Of a stretch of DNA of 64,000 nt, positions 51,733 to 59,672 are shown piece by piece. The position numbers and the translations under genes were made by a program. Numbering within the stretch: the first letter of the stretch is position 1; each line of letters opens with the position of its first letter. The DNA comes from Azotobacter paspali (GTDB lineage Bacteria > Pseudomonadota > Gammaproteobacteria > Pseudomonadales > Pseudomonadaceae). Below the pieces are notes generated by a model, which made no database searches, was not told the DNA's origin, and worked only from the letters and a program-made list of their open reading frames with translations. Where the stretch lies: the NCBI RefSeq assembly GCF_042434745.1, contig NZ_JBHLSS010000009.1; one strand, 5' to 3'.

Positions 51733-52710
51733 ATGACGAACGACGAATGGAAGTCGCCGCCGGAGAGGGGCGACGAGAAGAGCTGGAAACTGCTGGAAAA
51801 GACCTTACTCGCCACCGTGGAGGAGCGGCGGCGGGCGCGTCGTTGGGGGATCTTCTTCAAGTTGCTGGGGTTCGCTTATCTGGTGGCGCTCCTGGCGATG
51901 TTCTCTCCTGCGCTCAGCCTCAGGGAGGCGGCGCGTAGCGGCGAGCACACAGCGCTAGTCGAGGTGCGCGGGATGATCGCCGATGACGAGGCCGCCAGTG
52001 CCGACAACGTCGTCGGCAGTCTGCGGGCCGCGTTCAAGGATAAGCACACCAAAGGCGTGGTGCTGCGTATCAACAGTCCCGGTGGCAGTCCCGTGCAGTC
52101 CGGCTATATCTACGACGAGATCCGCCGGCTGCGTGCCGAGCATCCGGATACCAAACTCTATGCGGTCATTACCGATCTTGGTGCTTCCGGTGCTTACTAT
52201 GTCGCCAGCGCCGCCGACGCTATCTATGCGGACAAGGCCAGCCTGGTCGGCTCGATCGGGGTGACGGCGGCAAGCTTCGGTTTTGTCGGGGCGATGGAGC
52301 GGCTGGGCGTCGAGCGTCGAGTCTATACGGCCGGCGAGCACAAGGCGTTCCTCGATCCGTTCCAGCCACAGAAGGAGGGGGAGGTGCGCTTCTGGCAAGA
52401 GGTGCTGGAGGTTACCCACCGGCAGTTCATCGACAGCGTCAAGCAGGGGCGCGGCGAACGGCTGAAGGACAAGGAGCATCCCGAATTGTTCTCCGGTCTG
52501 GTCTGGTCCGGCGAGCAGGCTTTGCAACTGGGCCTGGTTGATGCCCTGGGCAGCGCCAGCCATGTGGCTCGCGAAGTGGTGGGGGCAGAGGATCTGGTCG
52601 ATTTCACGGTGCGGGAAACTCCCTTCGATCGTTTCGCCAAGAAGCTCGGAAGCGGGGTGGTCGAGCGTCTCGGCGTGTGGATGGGCCTGCAGGTGCCGGT
52701 CCTGCACTGA
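51733..52710 (+). CDS. sppA: Signal peptide peptidase SppA (short form)
   Basis: Membrane-anchored serine protease of the S49 family that degrades residual signal peptides. Of 325 residues, one transmembrane segment (FFKLLGFAYLVALLAMFSPA, about 40-59) precedes a periplasmic protease domain. VVLRINSPGGSPVQSGYIYD (about 113-132), the Ser nucleophile in VITDLGASGAYYVASAAD (about 158) and the Lys-bearing segment IYADKASLVGSIGVTAASFG follow. The ATG at 51733 follows GGGGGATAGGG and lies 2 bases after the HAD gene stop. Confidence 0.9.
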   Translation: MTNDEWKSPPERGDEKSWKLLEKTLLATVEERRRARRWGIFFKLLGFAYLVALLAMFSPALSLREAARSGEHTALVEVRGMIADDEAASADNVVGSLRAAFKDKHTKGVVLRINSPGGSPVQSGYIYDEIRRLRAEHPDTKLYAVITDLGASGAYYVASAADAIYADKASLVGSIGVTAASFGFVGAMERLGVERRVYTAGEHKAFLDPFQPQKEGEVRFWQEVLEVTHRQFIDSVKQGRGERLKDKEHPELFSGLVWSGEQALQLGLVDALGSASHVAREVVGAEDLVDFTVRETPFDRFAKKLGSGVVERLGVWMGLQVPVLH

Positions 52711-52741
52711 GGCGGTGGTCTGATATCGACCCTTGGCAAGT

Positions 52742-53320
52742 TCAGGGGATCTGTACGTTCTCGGCCAGCAGCATGTCGACCAGGCGAATCAGCGGCAAGC
52801 CGATCAGGCTGGTGGCGTCCTCACCCTCGGTGGCGCGGAAAAGACTTACGCCGAGCCCTTCCGACTTGAAGCTTCCGGCACAGTCGAAAGGCTGCTCGGC
52901 GGCGAGATAGCGTTCGATTCGCGCTGCATCCAAGTGGCGGAAATGCACCGTGAAGGGGATGCAGTCGATCTGCGCCGTTCCGCTGGCGGTGTTGAGCAGG
53001 GCCAACCCGGTCAAGAAGGTCACGCTATTACCGCTGGCGCTCTGCAACTGGGCGCGGGCGCGTAGCAGGTCGTGCGGTTTGCCGAGGATTCGTCCGTTCA
53101 GTACGGCGACTTGGTCCGAGCCGATGAGCAAGTGATGCGGATATTCCTTGGCGAGGGCGCTGGCCTTTTCTGCGGCCAGGCGTCTGACCAGAGTATCGGC
53201 GCTTTCCCCGGGGAAAGGGGTTTCGTCGATGGACGGTGCGCTCCAGGTGAAGGGCAGTCGCAGGCGACTCAGCAGTTCGCGGCGATAAGGGGAGCTGGAG
53301 GCGAGTACGAGGGGCGGCAT
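52742..53320 (-). CDS. Maf-family nucleotide pyrophosphatase (YceF type)
   Basis: A 192-residue Maf protein, a house-cleaning pyrophosphatase. LVLASSSPYRRELLSRLRLP (4-23) is the Maf signature, DETPFPGESADTLVRRLA follows, IGSDQVAVLNGRILGKP (about 67-83) holds the metal-binding Asp, and GSFKSEGLGVSLF and IGLPLIRLVDMLL end it. The SDQV form matches the YceF (m7GTP-type) subgroup. It is divergent from yceD, as in E. coli and Pseudomonas. Confidence 0.9.
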   Translation of the reverse strand: MPPLVLASSSPYRRELLSRLRLPFTWSAPSIDETPFPGESADTLVRRLAAEKASALAKEYPHHLLIGSDQVAVLNGRILGKPHDLLRARAQLQSASGNSVTFLTGLALLNTASGTAQIDCIPFTVHFRHLDAARIERYLAAEQPFDCAGSFKSEGLGVSLFRATEGEDATSLIGLPLIRLVDMLLAENVQIP

Positions 53321-53393
53321 GGCATTCTCCCGGTGCCGGAGGATAGTGCGATTCTAGCGGTGCCGCCGGCCGGCGGACAGGGTGGAATTCCCT

Positions 53394-53422
53394 TTGACAG
53401 CGCTCCGGCCTATCCCTAGAAT
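53394..53422 (+). promoter_or_regulatory. Consensus promoter of the yceD-rpmF-plsX-fab operon
   Basis: A perfect -35 TTGACA (53394-53399), a 17-base spacer and a near-consensus -10 TAGAAT (53417-53422). The expected start falls at about 53429, only about 3 bases before the yceD ATG. Confidence 0.85.
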
Positions 53423-53431
53423 GCTGCCCCT

Positions 53432-53959
53432 ATGTTGAATGGGCCGATTCCACCTCACGTTGATCCACGCAAGCTGGCTGATCGCAGTGCGACCCTTAAG
53501 GGCGAGCTGTCGCTGGCTAGTTTGTCGCGTCTTTGCGATCCACTTGCCGAAGATGCGGGGCTTGTACATGCGAAATTCCGTTTTGAGCGCGACGAGCACA
53601 AGACTGTGGTCATCCACAGCGAGCTTGATGTCGAGGTCAGGATGGTTTGCCAGCGTTGTTTGGAGCTGGTCGCCTTGCCGATCCACAGCGAATGCCATTA
53701 CGCGGTGGTGAAGGTGGGGGCGAGCGCGCAGTCGTCGCCCAGGGACTATGACGTGCTGGAGGTTGGGGAGGAGCCCTTGGATCTGTTGGCATTGATCGAG
53801 GATGAGCTGTTGCTGGCCTTGCCCATCGTTCCGCTCCATGACCCTGATGTTTGCCAGCCACCGGCCGGGTCCGAAGTGCCCGAACCGAGCGAGGACGAGG
53901 TATCGCGGTCCAACCCGTTCAGCGTATTGGCGCAGTTAAAGCGCGACCCAAACGTTTAG
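53432..53959 (+). CDS. yceD: YceD (DUF177) 23S rRNA accumulation protein
   Basis: A 175-residue YceD-family protein, needed for normal 23S rRNA accumulation in E. coli and cotranscribed with rpmF. MLNGPIPPHVDPRKLADRSA is the usual Pseudomonas start, RMVCQRCLELVALPIHSECH (about 69-88) carries the CxxC motif, and an acidic linker and NPFSVLAQLKRDPNV end it. The start codon is almost at the predicted transcription start, so the transcript may be leaderless. First gene of the fatty-acid operon. Confidence 0.9.
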   Translation: MLNGPIPPHVDPRKLADRSATLKGELSLASLSRLCDPLAEDAGLVHAKFRFERDEHKTVVIHSELDVEVRMVCQRCLELVALPIHSECHYAVVKVGASAQSSPRDYDVLEVGEEPLDLLALIEDELLLALPIVPLHDPDVCQPPAGSEVPEPSEDEVSRSNPFSVLAQLKRDPNV

Positions 53960-53972
53960 GAGTTAATCAGTT

Positions 53973-54155
53973 ATGGCTGTTCAGCAGAACAAAAAGTCCC
54001 GTTCCGCACGTGACATGCGTCGTTCCCACGACGCGCTTGAGGCAAATGCCCTGTCCGTCGAGAAGAGCACCGGTGAAGTGCACCTGCGTCACCACGTGTC
54101 CCCGGATGGTTTCTACCGTGGCCGCAAGGTGATCGACAAGGGCTCCGACGAGTAA
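53973..54155 (+). CDS. rpmF: Ribosomal protein bL32
   Basis: A 60-residue large-subunit ribosomal protein: MAVQQNKKSRSARDMRRSHD at the N-terminus, HLRHHVSPDGFYRGRKVIDK at the C-terminus. It is the non-zinc form without the CxxC pairs. AGGAGT upstream gives a strong ribosome site. Linked to plsX by a 3-base gap, coupling ribosome and membrane lipid synthesis. Confidence 0.96.
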   Translation: MAVQQNKKSRSARDMRRSHDALEANALSVEKSTGEVHLRHHVSPDGFYRGRKVIDKGSDE

Positions 54156-54158
54156 CTC

Positions 54159-55175
54159 TTGTCTGCTTCGCTCATCGCTGTCGATGCAATGAGCGGGGAC
54201 TCCGGTCCCCGCTGTGTTGTTCCGGCCTGTCTCGCTTGCCTGGGCGAGACTCCCTCGCTGCAATTGGTCCTTGTCGGCCAGGCTTCCCTTCTTGAAGAGC
54301 TGATTGCCCGCTATCCCCGGGTCGATCGCGCGCGCCTGAGCGTCGTGCATGCCGGGGAAGTGATCGCCATGGACGAGCGTCCCGCCTATGCTTTGCGCAG
54401 CAAGGCCGACTCGTCCATGCGCGTGGCTCTAGAGTTGCTGCGCGAGCGGCGGGTACAGGCCTGTGTCAGTGCTGGCAATACGGGAGCGCTGATGGCGTTG
54501 TCCCGGCATGTCCTGAAGACCCTGCCGGGCGTCGACCGGCCGGCGATGTTCGCGGCTCTCCCCACTGAGCAGGGGGGCTGTCACCTTCTCGACCTGGGTG
54601 CCAACATGGATTGCACCGCCGAGCACCTGTATCAGTTCGCGGTGATGGGTTCGGTCGCCGCGGAAGCGCTCGGCATGGAGCGTCCGCGGGTGGCATTGCT
54701 GAACGTCGGTACCGAGGAAGTCAAAGGCAATCAGCAGGTCAAGCAAGCCGCCGTTCTGCTGCAACAGGCCAGGGGAATCAACTACGTTGGTTTCATCGAG
54801 GGCGATGGCCTCTACCGTGGGGAGGCCGATGTGGTGGTCTGCGACGGCTTCGTCGGCAATATCCTGCTGAAGGCCAGTGAAGGTCTGGCTGCCATGATTG
54901 CCGGAGAGGTCAGGGCGCAATTCGGAGGCAGCCTCGCCTCGCGGCTGGTCGGTGTCCTGGCCTTGCCCTTCTTGCGTCGATTGCAGGCCCGCCTGGCGCC
55001 GGCGCGACACAATGGGGCCAGTTTTCTCGGCTTGCAGGGAATAGTGGTGAAAAGTCATGGCGCGGCAGGTGCTGAAGGGTTTCGCAGCGCAATACTTCAT
55101 GCGCAGGCGGAGATTCGCGAGAATCTTCCGCAACATCTGCACGACCGCCTACAGGCGCTGTTGGTCGGGCACTGA
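54159..55175 (+). CDS. plsX: Phosphate acyltransferase PlsX
   Basis: Makes acyl-phosphate from acyl-ACP for the PlsY step of phospholipid synthesis. The 338-residue protein has IAVDAMSGDSGPR at the N-terminus (the family usually has DAMGGDFGP), ACVSAGNTGALMALSRHVLK (about 103-122), LDLGANMDC and VCDGFVGNILLKASEGLAAM (about 227-246), ending with GLQGIVVKSHGAAGAEGF. The start is a TTG at 54159, 3 bases after rpmF; no nearby ATG fits. Confidence 0.92.
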   Translation: MSASLIAVDAMSGDSGPRCVVPACLACLGETPSLQLVLVGQASLLEELIARYPRVDRARLSVVHAGEVIAMDERPAYALRSKADSSMRVALELLRERRVQACVSAGNTGALMALSRHVLKTLPGVDRPAMFAALPTEQGGCHLLDLGANMDCTAEHLYQFAVMGSVAAEALGMERPRVALLNVGTEEVKGNQQVKQAAVLLQQARGINYVGFIEGDGLYRGEADVVVCDGFVGNILLKASEGLAAMIAGEVRAQFGGSLASRLVGVLALPFLRRLQARLAPARHNGASFLGLQGIVVKSHGAAGAEGFRSAILHAQAEIRENLPQHLHDRLQALLVGH

Positions 55176-55270
55176 TGTGACCGTGGCCGTGGGCCTGTCA
55201 TACAACTGATTAACACGCGTCCGGCATGCTCCGGGCGCTCCCGAAGAAAGATCATCAGGGATCTGTTCAT

Positions 55271-56209
55271 ATGCCTGTTTCCCCCGCATTCGTCTTTCCT
55301 GGCCAGGGGTCGCAGTCCCTCGGCATGCTGGCCGATCAGGCCGCCCGGTATCCGCTGATCGGTACCACATTTGCCGAAGCTTCCGAATCCCTGGGCTACG
55401 ATCTCTGGGCACTAGTCCAGCAGGGACCGGAAGGCTTGCTCAACCAGACCGACAAGACCCAGCCGGCGATCCTGGCCGCCTCTATCGCCTTGTGGCGACT
55501 CTGGCAGGCCGAGGGCGGGGGGCTTCCAGCCTTCGTCGCAGGACACAGCCTCGGCGAGTATTCCGCGCTGGTCGCCGCCGACAGCCTGCCTTTCGCCGAT
55601 GCGCTGAAGCTAGTCGAGTGCCGGGGGCAATTGATGCAGCAGGCCGTGCCTGCCGGTCAGGGAGGCATGGCGGCGATTCTTGGCCTGGATGATGCCGATG
55701 TTCTGGCCGCCTGCGCCGAGTCCGAGCAGGGCGAGGTGGTTAGCGCCGTGAACTTTAACGCACCAGGACAGGTGGTGATCGCCGGTTCCGCCGCGGCGGT
55801 CGGCCGTGCCATCGAGGCCTGCAAGGCGCGCGGCGCCAAACGCGCAATGGCCTTGCCGATCAGCGTGCCGTCGCATTGCGCTCTGATGCGTCCGGCGGCG
55901 GAGCGTTTCGCCGAGGCGGTGGAGGTGATCGCCTGGCAGGCGCCGCGTATTCCGCTGGTGCAGAATGTCAGCGCCGCCGTGGTCAGCGATCCGGATGTCC
56001 TCAAGCGCGATCTGCTGGCGCAGCTCTACAGCCCGGTACGCTGGGTCGAGTCCATGATCTGCCTGGCTGGCCGGGGGGTCACCGATCTGGTCGAATGCGG
56101 CCCGGGCAAGGTGCTTTCCGGATTGAACAAGCGTTGTGTCAAGGGCATCAATACCCACAACTTGGATACCCCCGAGGCCTTCGTTGCGGCTCGCGCCGCG
56201 CTGGCCTGA
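55271..56209 (+). CDS. fabD: Malonyl-CoA-ACP transacylase FabD
   Basis: Transfers malonyl groups to ACP for chain elongation. The 312-residue protein begins PAFVFPGQGSQSLGMLADQA. The Ser nucleophile lies in VAGHSLGEYSALVAADSLPF (about 93), Arg in VECRGQLMQQA, and His in PISVPSHCALMRPAAERF (about 202). The ATG at 55271 has AGGGAT rather far upstream; a frame to 55226 is open but not family-like. fabG follows after 14 bases. Confidence 0.94.
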   Translation: MPVSPAFVFPGQGSQSLGMLADQAARYPLIGTTFAEASESLGYDLWALVQQGPEGLLNQTDKTQPAILAASIALWRLWQAEGGGLPAFVAGHSLGEYSALVAADSLPFADALKLVECRGQLMQQAVPAGQGGMAAILGLDDADVLAACAESEQGEVVSAVNFNAPGQVVIAGSAAAVGRAIEACKARGAKRAMALPISVPSHCALMRPAAERFAEAVEVIAWQAPRIPLVQNVSAAVVSDPDVLKRDLLAQLYSPVRWVESMICLAGRGVTDLVECGPGKVLSGLNKRCVKGINTHNLDTPEAFVAARAALA

Positions 56210-56223
56210 ACAAGGAGATGAGA

Positions 56224-56967
56224 ATGAGTCTGCAAGGCAAAGTGGCGCTGGTCACCGGTGCCAGCCGTGGCATCGGCCAGGCGATCGCGCTGGAGCTCGG
56301 CCGGCAGGGCGCCGTGGTGATCGGTACGGCCACTTCGTCGAGCGGTGCCGAAAGCATCGCCGAAACCCTGAAGAGCAATGGCATCGAGGGTGCCGGTCTG
56401 GTACTGGATGTATCCAGTGACGAGTCCGTCGCCACGACCCTGGAGCATATCCAGCAGCATCTCGGCCAACCCGCCATCCTCGTCAATAATGCCGGCATCA
56501 CCCGCGATAATCTGATGTTGAGGATGAAGGACGAGGAGTGGCACGACGTCATCAATACCAACCTCAACAGCCTCTATCGCCTGTCCAAGGCGGTCCTGCG
56601 CGGCATGACCAAGGCCCGCTGGGGACGTATTGTCAACATCGGCTCGGTAGTGGGGGCGATGGGCAATGCCGGTCAGGTCAACTATGCAGCCGCCAAGGCC
56701 GGGCTGGAGGGCTTCAGTCGTGCCCTGGCCCGTGAGGTCGGCTCGCGCGGGATTACCGTCAATGCGGTGGCGCCCGGTTTCATCGATACCGACATGACCC
56801 GCGAACTGCCCGAGGCGCAGCGTAATGCCCTGCTAGGCCAGATTCCGCTGGGCCGCTTGGGGCAGGCGGGAGAGATAGCTCAGGTTGTCGCCTTTCTGGC
56901 CTCCGATGGTGCATCCTATGTCACCGGAGCTACCATTCCGGTCAACGGTGGAATGTACATGAGTTGA
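56224..56967 (+). CDS. fabG: 3-oxoacyl-ACP reductase FabG
   Basis: NADPH-dependent reduction in the fatty acid cycle. The 247-residue SDR protein has the nucleotide loop VALVTGASRGIGQAIALELG (about 8-27), ILVNNAGITRDNLMLRMKDE, the catalytic Ser in VNIGSVVGAMGNAGQVNYAA (about 139), and the Tyr-x3-Lys in NYAAAKAG (about 152-156). AAGGAG lies 6 bases before ATG 56224; an ATG at 56218 is too close to the ribosome site. Confidence 0.96.
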   Translation: MSLQGKVALVTGASRGIGQAIALELGRQGAVVIGTATSSSGAESIAETLKSNGIEGAGLVLDVSSDESVATTLEHIQQHLGQPAILVNNAGITRDNLMLRMKDEEWHDVINTNLNSLYRLSKAVLRGMTKARWGRIVNIGSVVGAMGNAGQVNYAAAKAGLEGFSRALAREVGSRGITVNAVAPGFIDTDMTRELPEAQRNALLGQIPLGRLGQAGEIAQVVAFLASDGASYVTGATIPVNGGMYMS

Positions 56968-57076
56968 TGTGACGCGCGCCCCAAGACAACAGTCAAAGAG
57001 CAATCCGAAATCTCACCGAACTGCCGAGCTGGAAAAGGCAGGTCGTCGGGGCTGTCCGGAGGGGGAAGGCTTCGGC

Positions 57077-57104
57077 TTGAAATGCTGAAATCCCTTTCTA
57101 TAAA
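57077..57104 (+). promoter_or_regulatory. acpP promoter
   Basis: -35 TTGAAA (57077-57082), a 16-base spacer and -10 TATAAA (57099-57104). The leader before acpP is about 44 bases. It gives extra transcription of this abundant protein within the fab run. Confidence 0.65.
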
Positions 57105-57154
57105 CTTACTCGCATTCCATCTGCCTGGTTTGTCCATAGGAGTGAAAATAAGGT

Positions 57155-57391
57155 ATGAGCACCATCGAAGAACGCGTCAAGAAGATCGTTGCTGAGCAAC
57201 TTGGCGTCAAAGAAGAGGAAGTCACCAACAGCGCTTCCTTTGTCGAAGACTTGGGCGCCGACTCTCTTGACACCGTCGAGCTGGTGATGGCTCTCGAAGA
57301 GGAGTTTGAGACCGAGATTCCGGACGAACAGGCCGAGAAGATCACCACTGTGCAGGAAGCCATCGATTACATCAATGCTCACGCACAATAA
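57155..57391 (+). CDS. acpP: Acyl carrier protein AcpP
   Basis: A 78-residue carrier of growing acyl chains. The phosphopantetheine Ser is in [20 protein letters not shown] (about 37), and the start is [20 protein letters not shown]. It is acidic throughout. Own promoter upstream and terminator downstream; in P. aeruginosa acpP is a reported target of the small RNA RgsA, a candidate for which lies at 63.6 kb. Confidence 0.97.
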
Positions 57392-57413
57392 GTAATCGTC
57401 GCTCCCGACTCGG

Positions 57414-57447
57414 AAAAGCCGCACAGCCCAAAAGGCGTGCGGTTTTT
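57414..57447 (+). terminator. Terminator after acpP
   Basis: The stem CCGCAC / GTGCGG, extended by flanking A and T runs, ends in GGTTTTTCTTT, 23 bases past the acpP stop. It probably lets partial readthrough into fabF. Confidence 0.75.
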
Positions 57448-57606
57448 CTTTAACGGAAATAATTAGAATTTTATCCGATACTTGTCGGTTATGTTCACTT
57501 TGCCAAGGTGGTAACAGGAGGCGGTGTCCCCAGAGGGGCGCTTATAGCCTGCAGGCAGGCTATCGAGCCGGCCTCGCGCAGTAACGAAGAACATGAGGAG
57601 ATTGCT

Positions 57607-58851
57607 TTGTCACGTAGACGCGTCGTGGTCACTGGACTGGGGATGTTGTCGCCGCTGGGTACCGATGTGCCGAGCAGTTGGCAGGGGGTCCTGGCTGGTC
57701 GCAGTGGCATCGCTCCGCTCGAGCACATGGATCTGTCCGCCTACTCCACCCGCTTCGGCGGTTCGGTGAAGGGGTTCGACGTCGAGCAATACCTGTCGCT
57801 CAAGGAGGCCCGCAAGCTCGATCTGTTCATCCAATATGGTCTGGCTGCCAGTTTTCAAGCCGTGCGCGATTCCGGCCTGGAAATCACCGACGCCAATCGG
57901 GAGCGCATCGGTGTGGCCATGGGGTCCGGCATCGGCGGCCTCACCAATATCGAGAACAACTGCCGGTCCCTCATCGAGCAGGGGCCTCGGCGTATTTCTC
58001 CGTTCTTCGTGCCGGGCTCGATTATCAACATGATTTCCGGTTTCCTGTCGATTCACCTAGGCCTGCAGGGACCGAACTACGCTATGGTCACCGCCTGCAC
58101 CACTGGTACCCACTGCATCGGCATGGCAGCGCGCAACATCGCCTATGGCGAAGCCGATGCCATGGTCGCCGGCGGGGCCGAAATGGCGGCCTGCGGGCTG
58201 GGCATCGGCGGGTTCGGCGCGGCCCGGGCGCTGTCCACGCGCAACGAGGAGCCGGCACGTGCCAGCCGTCCCTGGGATAAGGGACGCGACGGCTTCGTGC
58301 TTTCCGACGGTGCCGGCGCGCTGTTGCTCGAAGAGCTGGAGCATGCCAAGGCGCGGGGCGCCACCATCTATGCCGAACTGGTCGGCTTCGGCATGAGCGG
58401 CGATGCCTTCCACATGACCTCGCCGCCGGAAGACGGCTCCGGTGCGGCCCGTTGCATGCGCAACGCCCTGCGCGATGCCGGCCTGAACGTCGACCAGGTC
58501 CAGTACATCAATGCCCACGGCACTTCGACGCCGGCTGGCGATCTGGCCGAGGTGGCTGCGCTCAAGTCGGTTTTCGGCGAGAGTGCCTACCGGCTGTCGG
58601 TCAGCTCGACCAAATCCATGACCGGTCATCTGCTCGGTGCCGCCGGTGCGGTCGAGGCCATCTTCAGCATACTGGCGATCCGCGATCAGGTCGCCCCGCC
58701 GACCATCAATCTGGACGATCCGGACGAAGGCTGCGATCTCGATTTTGTGGCCCATGAGGCCAAGAGGCTGCCGATCGAGGTGGTGCTCTCCAACTCCTTC
58801 GGCTTCGGTGGGACCAACGGCTCGCTGGTGTTCCGCCGATTCGCCGACTGA
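57607..58851 (+). CDS. fabF: 3-oxoacyl-ACP synthase II FabF
   Basis: Condensing enzyme for elongation, including cis-unsaturated intermediates. The 414-residue protein starts SRRRVVVTGLGMLSPLGTDV. The Cys nucleophile lies in AMVTACTTGTHCIGMAARNI (about 164), His in YINAHGTSTPAGD (about 305) and His in SSTKSMTGHLLGAAGAVEAI (about 341), with SNSFGFGGTNGSLVF at the end. The likely start is TTG 57607 after ATGAGGAG; no in-frame ATG fits the conserved N-terminus. Stop overlaps the pabC ATG. Confidence 0.94.
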   Translation: MSRRRVVVTGLGMLSPLGTDVPSSWQGVLAGRSGIAPLEHMDLSAYSTRFGGSVKGFDVEQYLSLKEARKLDLFIQYGLAASFQAVRDSGLEITDANRERIGVAMGSGIGGLTNIENNCRSLIEQGPRRISPFFVPGSIINMISGFLSIHLGLQGPNYAMVTACTTGTHCIGMAARNIAYGEADAMVAGGAEMAACGLGIGGFGAARALSTRNEEPARASRPWDKGRDGFVLSDGAGALLLEELEHAKARGATIYAELVGFGMSGDAFHMTSPPEDGSGAARCMRNALRDAGLNVDQVQYINAHGTSTPAGDLAEVAALKSVFGESAYRLSVSSTKSMTGHLLGAAGAVEAIFSILAIRDQVAPPTINLDDPDEGCDLDFVAHEAKRLPIEVVLSNSFGFGGTNGSLVFRRFAD

Positions 58852-59666
58852 TGGCCTGCTGGATCGACGGCCGGCCCGATGAGTCGCTACCTCCGACCGA
58901 CCGTGGTCTGGCCTATGGCGATGGCCTGTTCGAGACCATCGCCGTGCGTCGTGGGCAGCCGTTGCTGCTGGAGCGGCACTTGGCTCGTCTGGCCGAGGGC
59001 TGTGCCAGGCTGGCGCTTCCCGGCGACCCGGCCTCGATCCGTGCCGAACTGCTGGCCTTTTCGGCCGCGTTGGGCGAGGGCGTGGCCAAGCTGCTGCTGA
59101 CCCGCGGCGACGGTCTGCGCGGTTATGCGGCCCCCCAGCCGCCGCAGTCGCGGCGTATCCTCCTGGGCAGTCCACCTCCTCGGTATCCGCCGGGCAATGC
59201 CGTGCAGGGTGTGCGGCTCTATCCCTGCCGTACCCGCCTGGCCGAGCAGCCCCTGCTGGCCGGACTCAAGCATCTCAATCGCTTGGAGCAGGTGCTCGCC
59301 CGTGCCGAGTGGCGGGATGCCGAGCACGCTGAAGGACTGATGCGCGATCTGTCGGGACGGGTGATCGAGGGGGTTTTCAGCAACCTGTTCCTGGTCCGGG
59401 ACGGTGTCCTGCTGACTGCTGACCTGTGCCGTTGCGGGGTAGCCGGGGTCATGCGCGCGGAAATTTTCGAACATGCGGAACGAGCGGGCATCGCGGTGCA
59501 GGTACGTGATATCGACTTCGCCGAGCTGTTGGCGGCGGACGAGGTTTTTCTCTGCAATAGTCTCTATGGCATCTGGCCGGTCCGCCGGTTCGAAGAACAC
59601 GACTGGCCGGTCGGCACGCTCACCCGTAAACTGCAGGGCTCGATCCGCAAGCTACTGGACTCCTGA
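58851..59666 (+). CDS. pabC: Aminodeoxychorismate lyase PabC
   Basis: PLP enzyme converting 4-amino-4-deoxychorismate to 4-aminobenzoate for folate. The 271-residue fold-type IV protein has RGLAYGDGLFETIAVRRGQP (about 18-37) and the PLP Lys in LAGLKHLNRLEQVLARAEWR (about 142). EGLMRDLSGRVIEGVFSNLF and the terminal FLCNSLYGIWPVRRF follow. The start overlaps fabF by one base, the common fabF-pabC-mltG arrangement. Confidence 0.93.
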   Translation: MACWIDGRPDESLPPTDRGLAYGDGLFETIAVRRGQPLLLERHLARLAEGCARLALPGDPASIRAELLAFSAALGEGVAKLLLTRGDGLRGYAAPQPPQSRRILLGSPPPRYPPGNAVQGVRLYPCRTRLAEQPLLAGLKHLNRLEQVLARAEWRDAEHAEGLMRDLSGRVIEGVFSNLFLVRDGVLLTADLCRCGVAGVMRAEIFEHAERAGIAVQVRDIDFAELLAADEVFLCNSLYGIWPVRRFEEHDWPVGTLTRKLQGSIRKLLDS

Positions 59667-59672
59667 TTCGTG

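Noticed and set aside
57056..57070. GGAGGGGGAAGG upstream of acpP as pairing site for the candidate RgsA loop
   Set aside because: Pairing is interrupted, and the site lies upstream of the predicted acpP promoter, so it would be absent from most acpP mRNA.
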